DNA of 64,000 nt from Rheum nobile (taxonomy: Eukaryota > Streptophyta > Magnoliopsida > Caryophyllales > Polygonaceae), in assembly GCA_027886185.1 (NCBI GenBank), contig WOAB01000589.1:8995001-9059000 (forward strand), written 5' to 3'. The notes under the pieces are model-generated. The model was not told where the DNA came from and did not search any database. It was given only the letters and a program-made list of their open reading frames with translations. A program made the translations under genes and the position numbers. Shown here piece by piece: positions 56,222 through 64,000 of the stretch (position 1 is its first letter; every line of letters starts with the position of its first letter).

Positions 56222-57088
56222 ACCAAGTGTATGCAAGAGGAGCTCAAGAACTTGGCGAGCCTCCACGTTTCAAGGGAACCCACCTTAGTCGAGGACTTCA
56301 CCGAACCTACGCTAAGGACCTTGGTCACCTTCCGAGCCAAGCCTTGCGCGGGAGAATGAAGGCCACAAGAGACGGGGGCTCCAGCCACTGACTCGGCCCA
56401 CAACACGGCCGAGTGCCCAGCCGAGTTCTCACCCCAGAATGCTGACACGGCCAACAACTCGGCCGAGTTGTCAACCGAGTTGTTGACTGTTTTGTTGGCC
56501 GAGTTGAGGGAAGTCCGGGGCTTTCTTGTGGGGGCCACTTGGGGACTTTCTTCCTTGTTCTTTTAAGTGTATTTTAAGACCCTTTTAAGTGCCTTTGCGT
56601 GGGCCCTTTGTTGGCTTGTTTGGCCTTTGTCTTTAGGTAGTATTTAAGGCTTCATTGTTGTCTTCTTTAGGCACCTTTTGCTGAAATTATGTTGCTTCTT
56701 GCATTATGAAGATTGAGAGCTCCATGGGAGTGTTTTCTCAAAGTTGATTCAAACTTGCTAGGTTGCTCTTGCATTATGTCAATTTCGTCTATGATCTTGG
56801 TGCTCCAAGGCTTCACTCGCCTCCTTCTCTTGCTCTTTGGACACGTCCATCGTTGTGGGAGATTGTAGAAGGAAAGGTCATTTGTGCACATTGGTTTGGT
56901 TATTGGCGACATTGTTTGCCAAGGGTCTCGCCATTGCATCTTTCGATTGTTCCTATATCCTTGTTTATTTCTTTGTTTCCTATCATTTGCTAACTTGTTC
57001 TCTTGTGTTTTCTCTTGTTTCCACCTCCATCTTCCATTCGAGTCTCTTGGCGTCTAGATCGGGCCACTCGCGGCTAATCCCCGCATCA
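56152..57088 (+). repeat. 3' LTR of A4
   Basis: 937 bp, TGATGCGGGAG to CCGCATCA, followed by TAAGC. TCGGCCGA module 56390-56505, TATA-like tatttaagg near 56641. Confidence 0.95.
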
Positions 57089-57200
57089 TAAGCACAACAT
57101 GATGCATAGACATGTGCCTAGAAAAGGGGCATGGGGTGCACAAAACATGGATACCTATGAAGGTACCATAATGATGTAGATGCTTCTCATGCAATACAAG

Positions 57201-58967
57201 TCAAAAACTAGGGGACACACATGAGCAAGCAAAATGACATGCTGAATCCAATGGTAACACATGTAAGTCATCTTTCTTTCTTAAAGCATGCAATAAGAGT
57301 AGAGAACTAGGGGGCACACATGAGTGAGTAAAATGACATGTCAAAGCAAGGTGTATCACATGTAAATCAATTTTCCTCCCTAGTGCATTCAAAGTAATGA
57401 CAAGATAGGTAGATGCCATAGGAAGTGGGAGAACACATGCAAAGGGAATGGTACTACTCCTAAGCCTAGGTAGATTTCCCATGATATCACAAGTCAAACT
57501 ATCATCATACTTAGACATGAAGGCAACAATAACCATTAAGTGAAACTTCCGTAGCATGAATTGAGACATGGAACTAAAATGCATACAAGAATGTGTAGTC
57601 CTAGATGCAAAAAAGTTTGACATGATCAATAAAGCTCTATGCCAGGAAGCGAAATGAAGCTCATGCAAGGTATCACTCAAAGGTACAAAGGGAAGGATAA
57701 AAGAAGATACCTCCCTAAATATAGAGGACTTTGGAGCATCCTCTTTGCAAAGGTGAAGGGCTGGCCTCGGCAACTTACAAGGATCTTCGTCCAAGCCATG
57801 GTCCTCCTTATGGGCTACGAGTGGCAAGCAAAAGAGGGCCATAGGCTTCGCATCCAGCCAAGGTGTGGCTAAGGAATCCACGGAGCTCCGAGTGATTAGG
57901 GGACGAGGCACCCGTTGAGGCATAGCCAAGATAGGGCTAGGCGCAGCCAAGGAAGGTGCATCCATGGCAATGGGAGGCACGGCCAAAGTGGGCACCTTCA
58001 AGCCCTCTCGCGGCGTGGCAAAGGGAGGCGCCACCTTGGTCTCTATGGGTGCATCCAAGACCTTGGGAGGCTTGCTAGGCACAAGGTGAGGCACGGTGAT
58101 GAGGGGCTCGGCCAATGGGGCCTCAACCAATGGTGGCACGGCTGAGGACAAGGTCAGCGTGGCTAGAGCTAATGGAGGCGTGGCTGGGGACATGAGAGGG
58201 GCATCGTCCCTGGCCTTGGCCAAGAGAGGCATGGCTAAGTGTGGCTCAACCAGGGCCACGGCTAGTGGGGTTGATAGAGTCTTATAGCGCTCGGCTATGA
58301 CTTCATCACTCTTGGCAAAGGCGGCCTTCAAGGAGGCGACTTCGGCAGGGTCGGGGTAGATAGCTCGAGGATGCTCGGTTGGGGCCATAGGAGGCTCGGC
58401 ACGGCTAGTCAAGGCATGGTGAGAGGCGCTACTTGGAGCATGGACTTGGACCTCTTCATGGACCTCATTGGGAAAGGCACGCTCATAGGCGCTGAGCCTA
58501 GCTTGGGGGGTTCTATGGGCATAATGGTGGGCCATGACATAGGCGAACTGAGCCCAAGTATGGATAGATGGGTGGCCGGTATCACGTAGTCGGCAAAGAG
58601 TCCTTGGCCACCAAGCACGGGCATAGTCGTTGAAGCACCTTGTGGCAATGTGCACCATGTCAAGCTCTTCATAGCCCAAAGGGCGCAAGACACGACGGGT
58701 GTGATGCTCCCATGCCAAGAACTCGGAGCCGTCGTCGTAGCTCCCGGTGAAGGTGTATAAGACCTCCCACACATTAGGGCTCCTAGGCTGGCTACGCCCA
58801 TAATGGCTCGACGGCTGCTGGGTTCGAGCACGGTGGCCACTCGTTGGGCCTTGGCCTTGCCCTCCTCTTGGTGGCGCGGACACATAAGGGCTGCGTGTGG
58901 GCGCGCCATAGGAGGCTCGAGCTGGGGGCTGGTGACACGACTCATAGGGGCCGTACTCATCCTCCAT
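57201..58967 (-). CDS. D ORF1: gag-like protein with unknown C-terminal domain
   Basis: 588 codons from MEDEYGPYESC; this start is chosen because the E protein begins similarly. Basic Pro/Arg-rich N-terminus. Gag core at residues about 75-160 (TGSYDDGSEFLAWEHHTRRV, NDYARAWW, HTWAQFAYVMAHHYAHR). Ala/Pro-rich low-complexity linker about 200-340. A C-terminal domain from about 350 (VPRPLITRSS, CKLPRPALHL, SIFREVSSF, FASRTTHSC, KFHLMVIV, KYDDSLTC) is shared with E. The last ~60 residues hold a duplication (LHVIHLALTCHFTHSC / LHVLPLDSACHFACSC). No zinc knuckle, no pol. Open throughout. A role in packaging its RNA is inference. Confidence 0.7.
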   Translation of the reverse strand: MEDEYGPYESCHQPPARASYGAPTRSPYVSAPPRGGQGQGPTSGHRARTQQPSSHYGRSQPRSPNVWEVLYTFTGSYDDGSEFLAWEHHTRRVLRPLGYEELDMVHIATRCFNDYARAWWPRTLCRLRDTGHPSIHTWAQFAYVMAHHYAHRTPQARLSAYERAFPNEVHEEVQVHAPSSASHHALTSRAEPPMAPTEHPRAIYPDPAEVASLKAAFAKSDEVIAERYKTLSTPLAVALVEPHLAMPLLAKARDDAPLMSPATPPLALATLTLSSAVPPLVEAPLAEPLITVPHLVPSKPPKVLDAPIETKVAPPFATPREGLKVPTLAVPPIAMDAPSLAAPSPILAMPQRVPRPLITRSSVDSLATPWLDAKPMALFCLPLVAHKEDHGLDEDPCKLPRPALHLCKEDAPKSSIFREVSSFILPFVPLSDTLHELHFASWHRALLIMSNFFASRTTHSCMHFSSMSQFMLRKFHLMVIVAFMSKYDDSLTCDIMGNLPRLRSSTIPFACVLPLPMASTYLVITLNALGRKIDLHVIHLALTCHFTHSCVPPSSLLLLHALRKKDDLHVLPLDSACHFACSCVSPSF

Positions 58968-59183
58968 GATCCACATGTTCTTGTGGCACCTACAATCACC
59001 CAAGAAATGTGCAAGTCAATAGTTCATGGTGATTGGCTCAAGATAAAGAGATGAGCAAGGACAATAGAAAACACACACACAATACTAAACAGAGGCTAAT
59101 GAAACAAAACTGAGGCTAAGCAAGCTCTAAACTGGGGCCACACAAGCACACAATGTCATGGAACAAGCAAGAAAGAGATACCA
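58968..59183 (-). other. D: short leader and possible primer site
   Basis: Non-coding. It ends on the plus strand with gaaagagatacca (59171-59183), that is tggtatctctttc on the minus strand. This matches only the first seven bases of the usual primer site, so it is a weak call. Confidence 0.45.
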
Positions 59184-59185
59184 TG

Positions 59186-59945
59186 TGATGAGAAACAACC
59201 CTCCAAAGGTGAAGCTTTGCTTCTCCTTAAGCTAGATCTAGCCCAAGGGGATCCTTCTCCTCCTTCCTAAGCTTGAGAACACTTGAATGGCGCGTGGAAA
59301 GGGTGTTGGTTCGCCGGAAAATGGGGCCGAGTAGCCAAGGGGATGGTGGCAACGGCGAGTCCCAAGGAAACCCTCCTTGGGGGATTCCTTGGCCAAGAAG
59401 AACAAAGCCCAAGAGATGCTTGTAGATTCAAGATGTATTTGAGCGAGATTGATGAGAGATTGAGAAGGGAGAGATTTGAATGCTTGGAGTTGATAGAAGT
59501 AAGTGGAGGCCTTAGGAATATATACTCAACCTAAGGGAAATATTCCACTTCTATAATCTTCAACTAGTGAAAAAAGGAAGACAAGACAATACTTAAATAG
59601 TCTAGGGTTGCTAGGGGATTAGGAGCCCATATGCAAATGGGTCCACGCATCCACAAAAGGAAACACACTAAAATAAGTAGCAAAGGGAAACACACTAAGG
59701 AAATAACAAAGGGAGGCGAGGCTGAAGACAGACCCTGACTCGGCCAAGAACTCGGCCGTGTTCTTGACCGTGTCAGGATCTGTAGCAAGAACTCGGCCTA
59801 AGACTCGACCGAGTCTTGGACCGTGTCAGGGGCTGGTCCTTCCTTGGTGTCGCGCGCCTTGATGCCTTGGAGTCGAAGCTGGGTGGCTTGATTGTCGTGG
59901 CATTGAGGTGTCAACGTCTTGGTTGTCACTAACCGGGACTCATCA
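59186..59945 (-). repeat. 3' LTR of E
   Basis: 760 bp; minus strand TGATGAGTCCCGG to TTTCTCATCA. Inner and outer blocks match the C LTR. TATA-like ctatttaagt at 59591-59600; TCGGCCGA-type module at about 59737-59828, partly decayed (cgtgttcttgaccgtgtc). Confidence 0.87.
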
Positions 59946-61005
59946 CTCTCCCCTTCTTAGCTTCGAAGCGTCCTCGCTTCGATGATGAGGGAAGCCCGGG
60001 AGATGAAGGACGGATAGTGGCGCGTCTCCCCTTCTTAAAGGTGAAGGTGGAGTGAGGGACACCGCCACTAGCACAAAGGAGGATGAGCATACAAGAGTCG
60101 TCGGATGGCTCCTTGGGCACAACAAGTTGAGGGGCCTCATGGACAAGCATGGCAGCCGGCGGGATGGACCTATAACAAAGTAACTCAACAACAAAATGTG
60201 AGAATATCCTACTCCCCGGGGTGGTTCTACGAAGGGCCCTAGGCACGGTCCAAAAGGGAGATGGGGTCGGTCCATGTGCAGCCCTAAGATGGTAGGTGAT
60301 GGGATGGCTTAGGTCTGGTGGCCAAATATGGAAAACCAAAGCAGTGGGCAACCTCAAGGTAATGTGTGAGATCCTACAAGCTAGGGGGTTGGCCAAGTGG
60401 GAGAGATGAACTAGTAGCATCCAAAGAGAATCTCTCCCCTTCTTAGGAGTTGGCCACCCGACTACAAGAGCGAGACACACAACCACCCAATTCCCGGTAT
60501 AACAGGATACAAGAATGCTAGGGTCAGGAGGGCGATACCTAGGAGAAATCAATGGGACAAACACCCAAACACGGGGCCACAAATGAAGGTGAGGTCCTAA
60601 CGAAAGGGTCCCTAAGGAGGCTAGGTGCGGGGCTATCCTCAAAGGCTCCGTGTCAACCTGAAATACCTTATGCATGAGGTGCCTAGGAAGGGATGTATGG
60701 CCAGTCCATAAAGGTCCATAATCAACATGATACTCCATGTGTAAGGGGTTCCAAGGAAGCGCTCTAGGTATAATCCTCAAAGGTCCCCAAACAACATGAC
60801 AAACCTTTTGCAAAGAAAACCTAGGGGAGGATCTAGGCATACTCAAGGACAAGGCGGAGAGATGGCAGCCCGTACCCCCATAATAGGCCCAAAAATCAAC
60901 ATTGCAAAGACGCATAATAAGGGCATTATCATGGTATGGGGTACGCATAATCAACACATGAAGCGTCCTAAAGGTATGTCGAAAGAGGGAATATGCAAAG
61001 CACAC
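59929..61005 (-). CDS. E ORF2: unknown protein before the 3' LTR
   Basis: 358 codons from MCFAYSLFRHTF, 33 bp after the ORF1 stop, running through the polypurine tract to a stop 17 bp inside the LTR. Rich in Pro, His, Leu and Trp, with imperfect repeats (VFHIWPPDLSHPITYHL; HMEYHVDYGPLWTGH and similar GPLR/GPLW units). The place and length match D ORF2, which has FLIWP and FTYWP repeats. No known domain or clear signal peptide. It could be an accessory protein or repeat-rich non-coding RNA. Confidence 0.45.
   Translation of the reverse strand: MCFAYSLFRHTFRTLHVLIMRTPYHDNALIMRLCNVDFWAYYGGTGCHLSALSLSMPRSSPRFSLQKVCHVVWGPLRIIPRALPWNPLHMEYHVDYGPLWTGHTSLPRHLMHKVFQVDTEPLRIAPHLASLGTLSLGPHLHLWPRVWVFVPLISPRYRPPDPSILVSCYTGNWVVVCLALVVGWPTPKKGRDSLWMLLVHLSHLANPLACRISHITLRLPTALVFHIWPPDLSHPITYHLRAAHGPTPSPFWTVPRALRRTTPGSRIFSHFVVELLCYRSIPPAAMLVHEAPQLVVPKEPSDDSCMLILLCASGGVPHSTFTFKKGRRATIRPSSPGLPSSSKRGRFEAKKGRVMSPG
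59946..59958 (-). other. E: polypurine tract
   Basis: The minus strand reads aagaaggggagag directly before TGATGAG, identical to D. Confidence 0.88.
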
Positions 61006-61038
61006 AACATACGTAACTAGGAGAGGAAAGAAATGAAG

Positions 61039-62682
61039 TTAATACATCTCATGCAACAAGGATGGGAAGCTATGAAGCAAACATGAGTATGCCAAATCCA
61101 AGGGTATAACATGCGAGCCTTTTTTATTGCCTAAGGCACTAAATGCAATAACATGAGATGTATATGTCATAGGAAGTGTAAGGTCATATGCAAGAGTAGT
61201 GACATCACTCTTCCTAAGCCTAAGTATGTGCTTCATGATGCAACAAGTCAAACAATTATCATACTTAGGCATGTAGGAAATAACAAGCAATAAGTGAAAC
61301 TTCGTTGGCATGAATCGAGACATGGAATCATAATACAAACAAGAATGTGTAGTCCTAGATGCAAAACAATTTGTCTTCATACATAAAGCTCTATCCAAAG
61401 ATGTAAATGGAAAATCATGCAAGGCATCACTCAAGGGCATAAAAGGAGAGACAAAAGAAGGTACCTCCCTAAATATAGGGGTCATTGGAGCGTCTCCGTT
61501 GTAGAGGTTAAGAGCTGGCCTTGGAAGCTTATAAGGCTCGTCATCCATAGCATGTACCTCCTCTTGGAGTGAGAGTGGCAAGCAAGAAGGAACAAGAGGT
61601 GTGGCATCCACCCAAGGCATAGCCAAAGAGCTCATGGAGCTGCGAGTGATGATAGGGCGAGGCACCCACTGAGGCGCAACCAAGGCACCCCCAGACGCGG
61701 TCATGGATCCTTGAGGCGCAGCAGGGGCACTGCACGGCATAGCCGAGGAGCTTTGAGGCACGGCCAAGGCGCGCTGGGGCTCGGACAAGGCGCGATGAGG
61801 CTCGGGCAAGGTGTCATGGCGCGGCGCGGATGAGGCATCGTGAGGAGCGGCTGAGGCCATGTGAGGCGCGCCTGAGTCAATGTCAAACACGTCCAAAGGA
61901 GGCTGAGGCGCATGCAAGGGTACTTGAGGTGCGACCAAGGCGCATGTAGGCTCTTCCAAGGCAAACTGAGGCGCAGCCATGGAACAAAAAGGCACAACCG
62001 AAACGATCCGAGGTGCGACCAAGGCATGTTGAGGCGCGCCAATTGCAACGTTGTTTTGGGCCTCTTTCCAAGGAGCAACCACGTCAATAGTAGCCTCTCT
62101 GTGGGCTTCATGGTCGGAGATGTGGTGGGTGAGCATCGGGAAGGCGTGTGCACATGCACTTGGGCTGGCTAGCGTGGATCTCGGGGCATAGTGGTGAGCC
62201 ATGACGTAGACGAGTTGGGCCCAAGTGTGGATGGGCAGGAGGCCTCCGAGACGTAGGGACTCTTGCACCGTTGTCCACCACGTACGGGCATAGTCGGTGA
62301 AGTACCAAGTGGCGATGCGCACCTCCTCGTGAACATCATAATCCGAGCGGCCAAAGACATAGCGTGTGTGGCGCTCCCATGCCAAGAACTCGGAACCACC
62401 GTCGTTGCAACCGGTGAAGGAGTAGAAGGACACCCCTACACCATGGCCCTCGGGTTGGCTAGGCACATAAAGGTTCGACTAGGGCCGAGCTCGAGCATGA
62501 CGGTAACCGGATGGCATTCGATCATATCCTCCTCTTGGTGGCATGGAATGAGGCACTGAGGGGCGCTTGGAGCTGCGGCCGGGGACACCATAGGAAGCTC
62601 GAGGTCGAGGGCGGTGGTATTGTTCAAACCCGACGGCTTTCTCGAGGAGATAATCGAACTCATCGTCCATCGGATATTCCAT
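61039..62682 (-). pseudogene. E ORF1: gag-like protein with unknown C-terminal domain (one stop)
   Basis: Starts MEYPMDDEFDYLLEKAVG. TAG at 62479-62481 interrupts it at about residue 68; both sides are in the same frame. Gag core follows (CNDGGSEFLAWERHTRYV, FTDYARTWW, HTWAQLVYVMAHHYAPR). The linker is made of degenerate Ala-Pro-Gln repeats (ALVAPQ, ALSEPQRALAVPQ) from about 61640-62090. The C-terminal domain is shared with D (VPRPIITRSS, YKLPRPALNL, PIFREVPSF, FASRTTHSC, KFHLLLVI, KYDNCLTC). No zinc knuckle or pol. Confidence 0.75.
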
Positions 62683-64000
62683 GGCCTCGTCACCTAGGAA
62701 AACCAAAGGAAAACGCCAATCAAATGTTCCAAGGAAAGTGGTAAGACATAACACAAGACCAAATAAAACAAACAAGGGAAATGCAAGAAGGGAATAGCAA
62801 ACAAACAAACAACACACACAATGATGTCTACACAACAAGACAAGTGAGGTCTAGGGCAAGCAAAGGGAAATCAAAAGAAAAGAGACTAAGACATAAGCAA
62901 GACAAGTCAATGGCTCATGCAAGGGTTGTCAAGGAAAGGTATTGCATGTAACTTGACAAGTGGGAGAAACCCAAGACACCTTCTAACCAAGCCAATGTGT
63001 ATTCCTTAGGCTATGTAGATAAAAGGACCAAAGTGTAACTTAGGGTGGCAAGCTCAATGGGAGAGCAATTTGGCCAACCTATGGGTCCAACAAGAGGGTG
63101 AAGTAGTTATGGCAAGGGAGAGAAGAACATGGAGGGGAGGGCTTAGTGGCCCAAGTTGCCAAGTGATGGTGAGAGAGCCCACCAAGGGTTGTGGCTACAA
63201 ACCGAAAGAAAAAAAGAAAAGGAGCTTGACCTTTGCTTTGTCTTTTGTAATTTTTTTTTTTTGTATTCGGTTGGCATTTTTTTATTTTTGTTTTGGGTCT
63301 CTTGCCTTTTGTTTTGACCTCTTGAAAATATGTTTGGCTTTTTCTTAGGCAAAGGAAGCAATGACTAGCAAGACTTAGTGTGTTGATGCAAGGAGTGGAA
63401 CCACAACACTTTGTTTTTGTAATGAAGGCAACAAGGGATGCAGATTTTTCTTTGTTTAGAATTGCCAAGTCACCATGTAGTGGTGTGACTAGGCCTAAGA
63501 AGAGAAGAGGAAGAGGGCCCCTTGCCACATCATAATTTCAGCCTCCCTAAATAAAACTCCACTAAGATTGTCCTCCAATACCTCCCACTAACCCATCATC
63601 CTAAGGTACTAGTTGGTCTTTACCTAAAATAGCCAAGGGAGACAAATAGTACTAGGAGAAGGTGGAGAAGGCCTCCGAAGGACAAGGTACATGCAAGGGA
63701 CAAAAGGACAAGGGGGGCCACAAGTACACAATTCAAACAAGGGCAAGCAAGCAAGGGAGGGGAGTGATTTCGGCTGGTAGGGGCTGTTGGGTGGCAGATG
63801 GGGTGGTGGTGGGCGGAGCTAGGGCGGCGGAAGGGGTTTTCCGGCGGCCGGAGGTGGTGGAGGTCGCCGGAGACGGGTTTTTTTTGTGTGTTTTTTGGTT
63901 GTTTTTGTAAGGGAAGCTAGGAACAACTAATCTAAACATGAAAATAGCATGGAAAACATGAAGAAACACATGGAAACCAAAGAAAATCTGAGCATGCAAA
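62683..64000 (-). other. E: untranslated leader (continues off-window)
   Basis: Non-coding. 62930-64000 matches the C leader at about 6830-7900, including the plus-strand T-runs (63250-63290) and a GC-rich ggcggccggaggtggtggagg-type block (63840-63875). No primer site is reached before the window ends. Confidence 0.78.

Larger units (their letters stand above)
40283..57088 (+). mobile_element. A4: complete family A element, host of B4
   Basis: Flanked by TAAGC at 40278-40282 and 57089-57093. Without B4 it is about 9.5 kb with 937-bp LTRs that differ at about 14 sites by eye (12 of them transitions), so it is older than the B insertions. Primer site 48556-48568, long leader, gag-pol and polypurine tract 56139-56151 are present. 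It interrupts D. Confidence 0.95.
10071..59185 (-). mobile_element. D: gag-only LTR element, split by B0 and A4
   Basis: The minus-strand element survives as three blocks: 10071-11506, 39772-40282 and 57094-59185. Removing B0 (with one GGCCA) and A4 (with one TAAGC) restores a continuous internal region of about 3.3 kb: short leader, gag-fusion ORF, second ORF, polypurine tract (10848-10860) and 3' LTR. No protease, RT, RNase H or integrase is present. E is inserted at its 5' end, with CCATG (59181-59185) as the likely target copy; D's own 5' LTR would lie beyond E, outside the window. Confidence 0.75.
59186..64000 (-). mobile_element. E: gag-only LTR element, incomplete on the right
   Basis: Minus strand: leader from beyond the window, ORF1 (gag fusion), ORF2, polypurine tract and 3' LTR (59186-59945). 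Leader and LTR are related to C, but no PR, RT or integrase is present. It is inserted at the 5' end of D, with CCATG (59181-59185) as the likely left target copy; the right copy and 5' LTR are outside. Fits the TR-GAG type of non-autonomous plant element. Confidence 0.78.

Noticed and set aside
59186..59945. 5' LTR of D directly upstream of the D gag
   Set aside because: A polypurine tract adjoins its other side (59946-59958) and its sequence differs from the D 3' LTR ending at 10847, so it is the 3' LTR of E inserted in D.

Overview
The window looks like gene-poor heterochromatin of a flowering plant. Almost every base can be assigned to nested Ty3/gypsy LTR retrotransposons, and I found no convincing host gene, rRNA, tRNA gene or CRISPR. 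Evidence for a plant: initiator-Met-tRNA primer sites, gag-PR-RT-RNaseH-integrase polyproteins of about 1,700 codons, and tRNA-derived SINE-like modules. Families A and B carry their polypurine tract (PPT) inside the pol reading frame, and the pol frame runs on into the 3' LTR to a basic (G)PxTRxxxxxxQ(D/E)EL motif. This is the layout known for CRM-clade (centromeric) chromoviruses, so a centromeric or pericentromeric origin is a reasonable inference, not proven.

Labels used here. Family A: LTR TGATGCGG...CCGCATCA. Family B: LTR TGATGGAGG...CCGTATCA. Families C/D/E: LTR TGATGAG...CA, all on the minus strand. Positions 1-3658 hold three stacked A remnants (A1 in A2 in A3), read from right-hand junctions and inserted in the RT gene of C. 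C (3659-9016, minus) has part of RT, broken PR, gag, leader and 5' LTR. 9017-9719 is a plus-strand leader fragment of the C family. 9772-10070 is an inverted repeat around a tRNA-like (SINE) core. D (minus) is the host of most of the rest: 3' LTR ending at 10847, then 10848-11506, 39772-40282 and 57094-59185. It is split by B0 (11507-39766, target duplication GGCCA) and by A4 (40283-57088, TAAGC). B0 contains B2 (18411-38650, AGGAA). B2 contains B1 (19373-27413, GACGG) and B3 (5' LTR at 30617), whose 3' half has been fused with B2 by recombination. A4 contains B4 (40767-48094, minus, CTTTA) inside its 5' LTR. E (59186 to beyond 64000, minus) sits in the 5' end of D.

Functional state: almost every polyprotein is broken. 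Most stops are C-to-T or G-to-A changes, while the LTR pairs of the B elements differ by only 0-1 base. This suggests recent movement of already defective copies, presumably helped in trans. D and E carry no pol. Each encodes a gag-like protein fused to a shared unknown C-terminal domain, followed by a second ORF with Trp-Pro repeats; they resemble gag-only (TR-GAG type) non-autonomous elements and would depend on relatives such as C.

The most unusual non-coding structures are an array of five small hairpins with a constant 10-nt loop and compensating stems (50049-50208), two inverted-repeat/tRNA-like modules (9772-10070 and 50713-51072), and a TCGGCCGA palindrome module placed upstream of the TATA box in LTRs of two different families.
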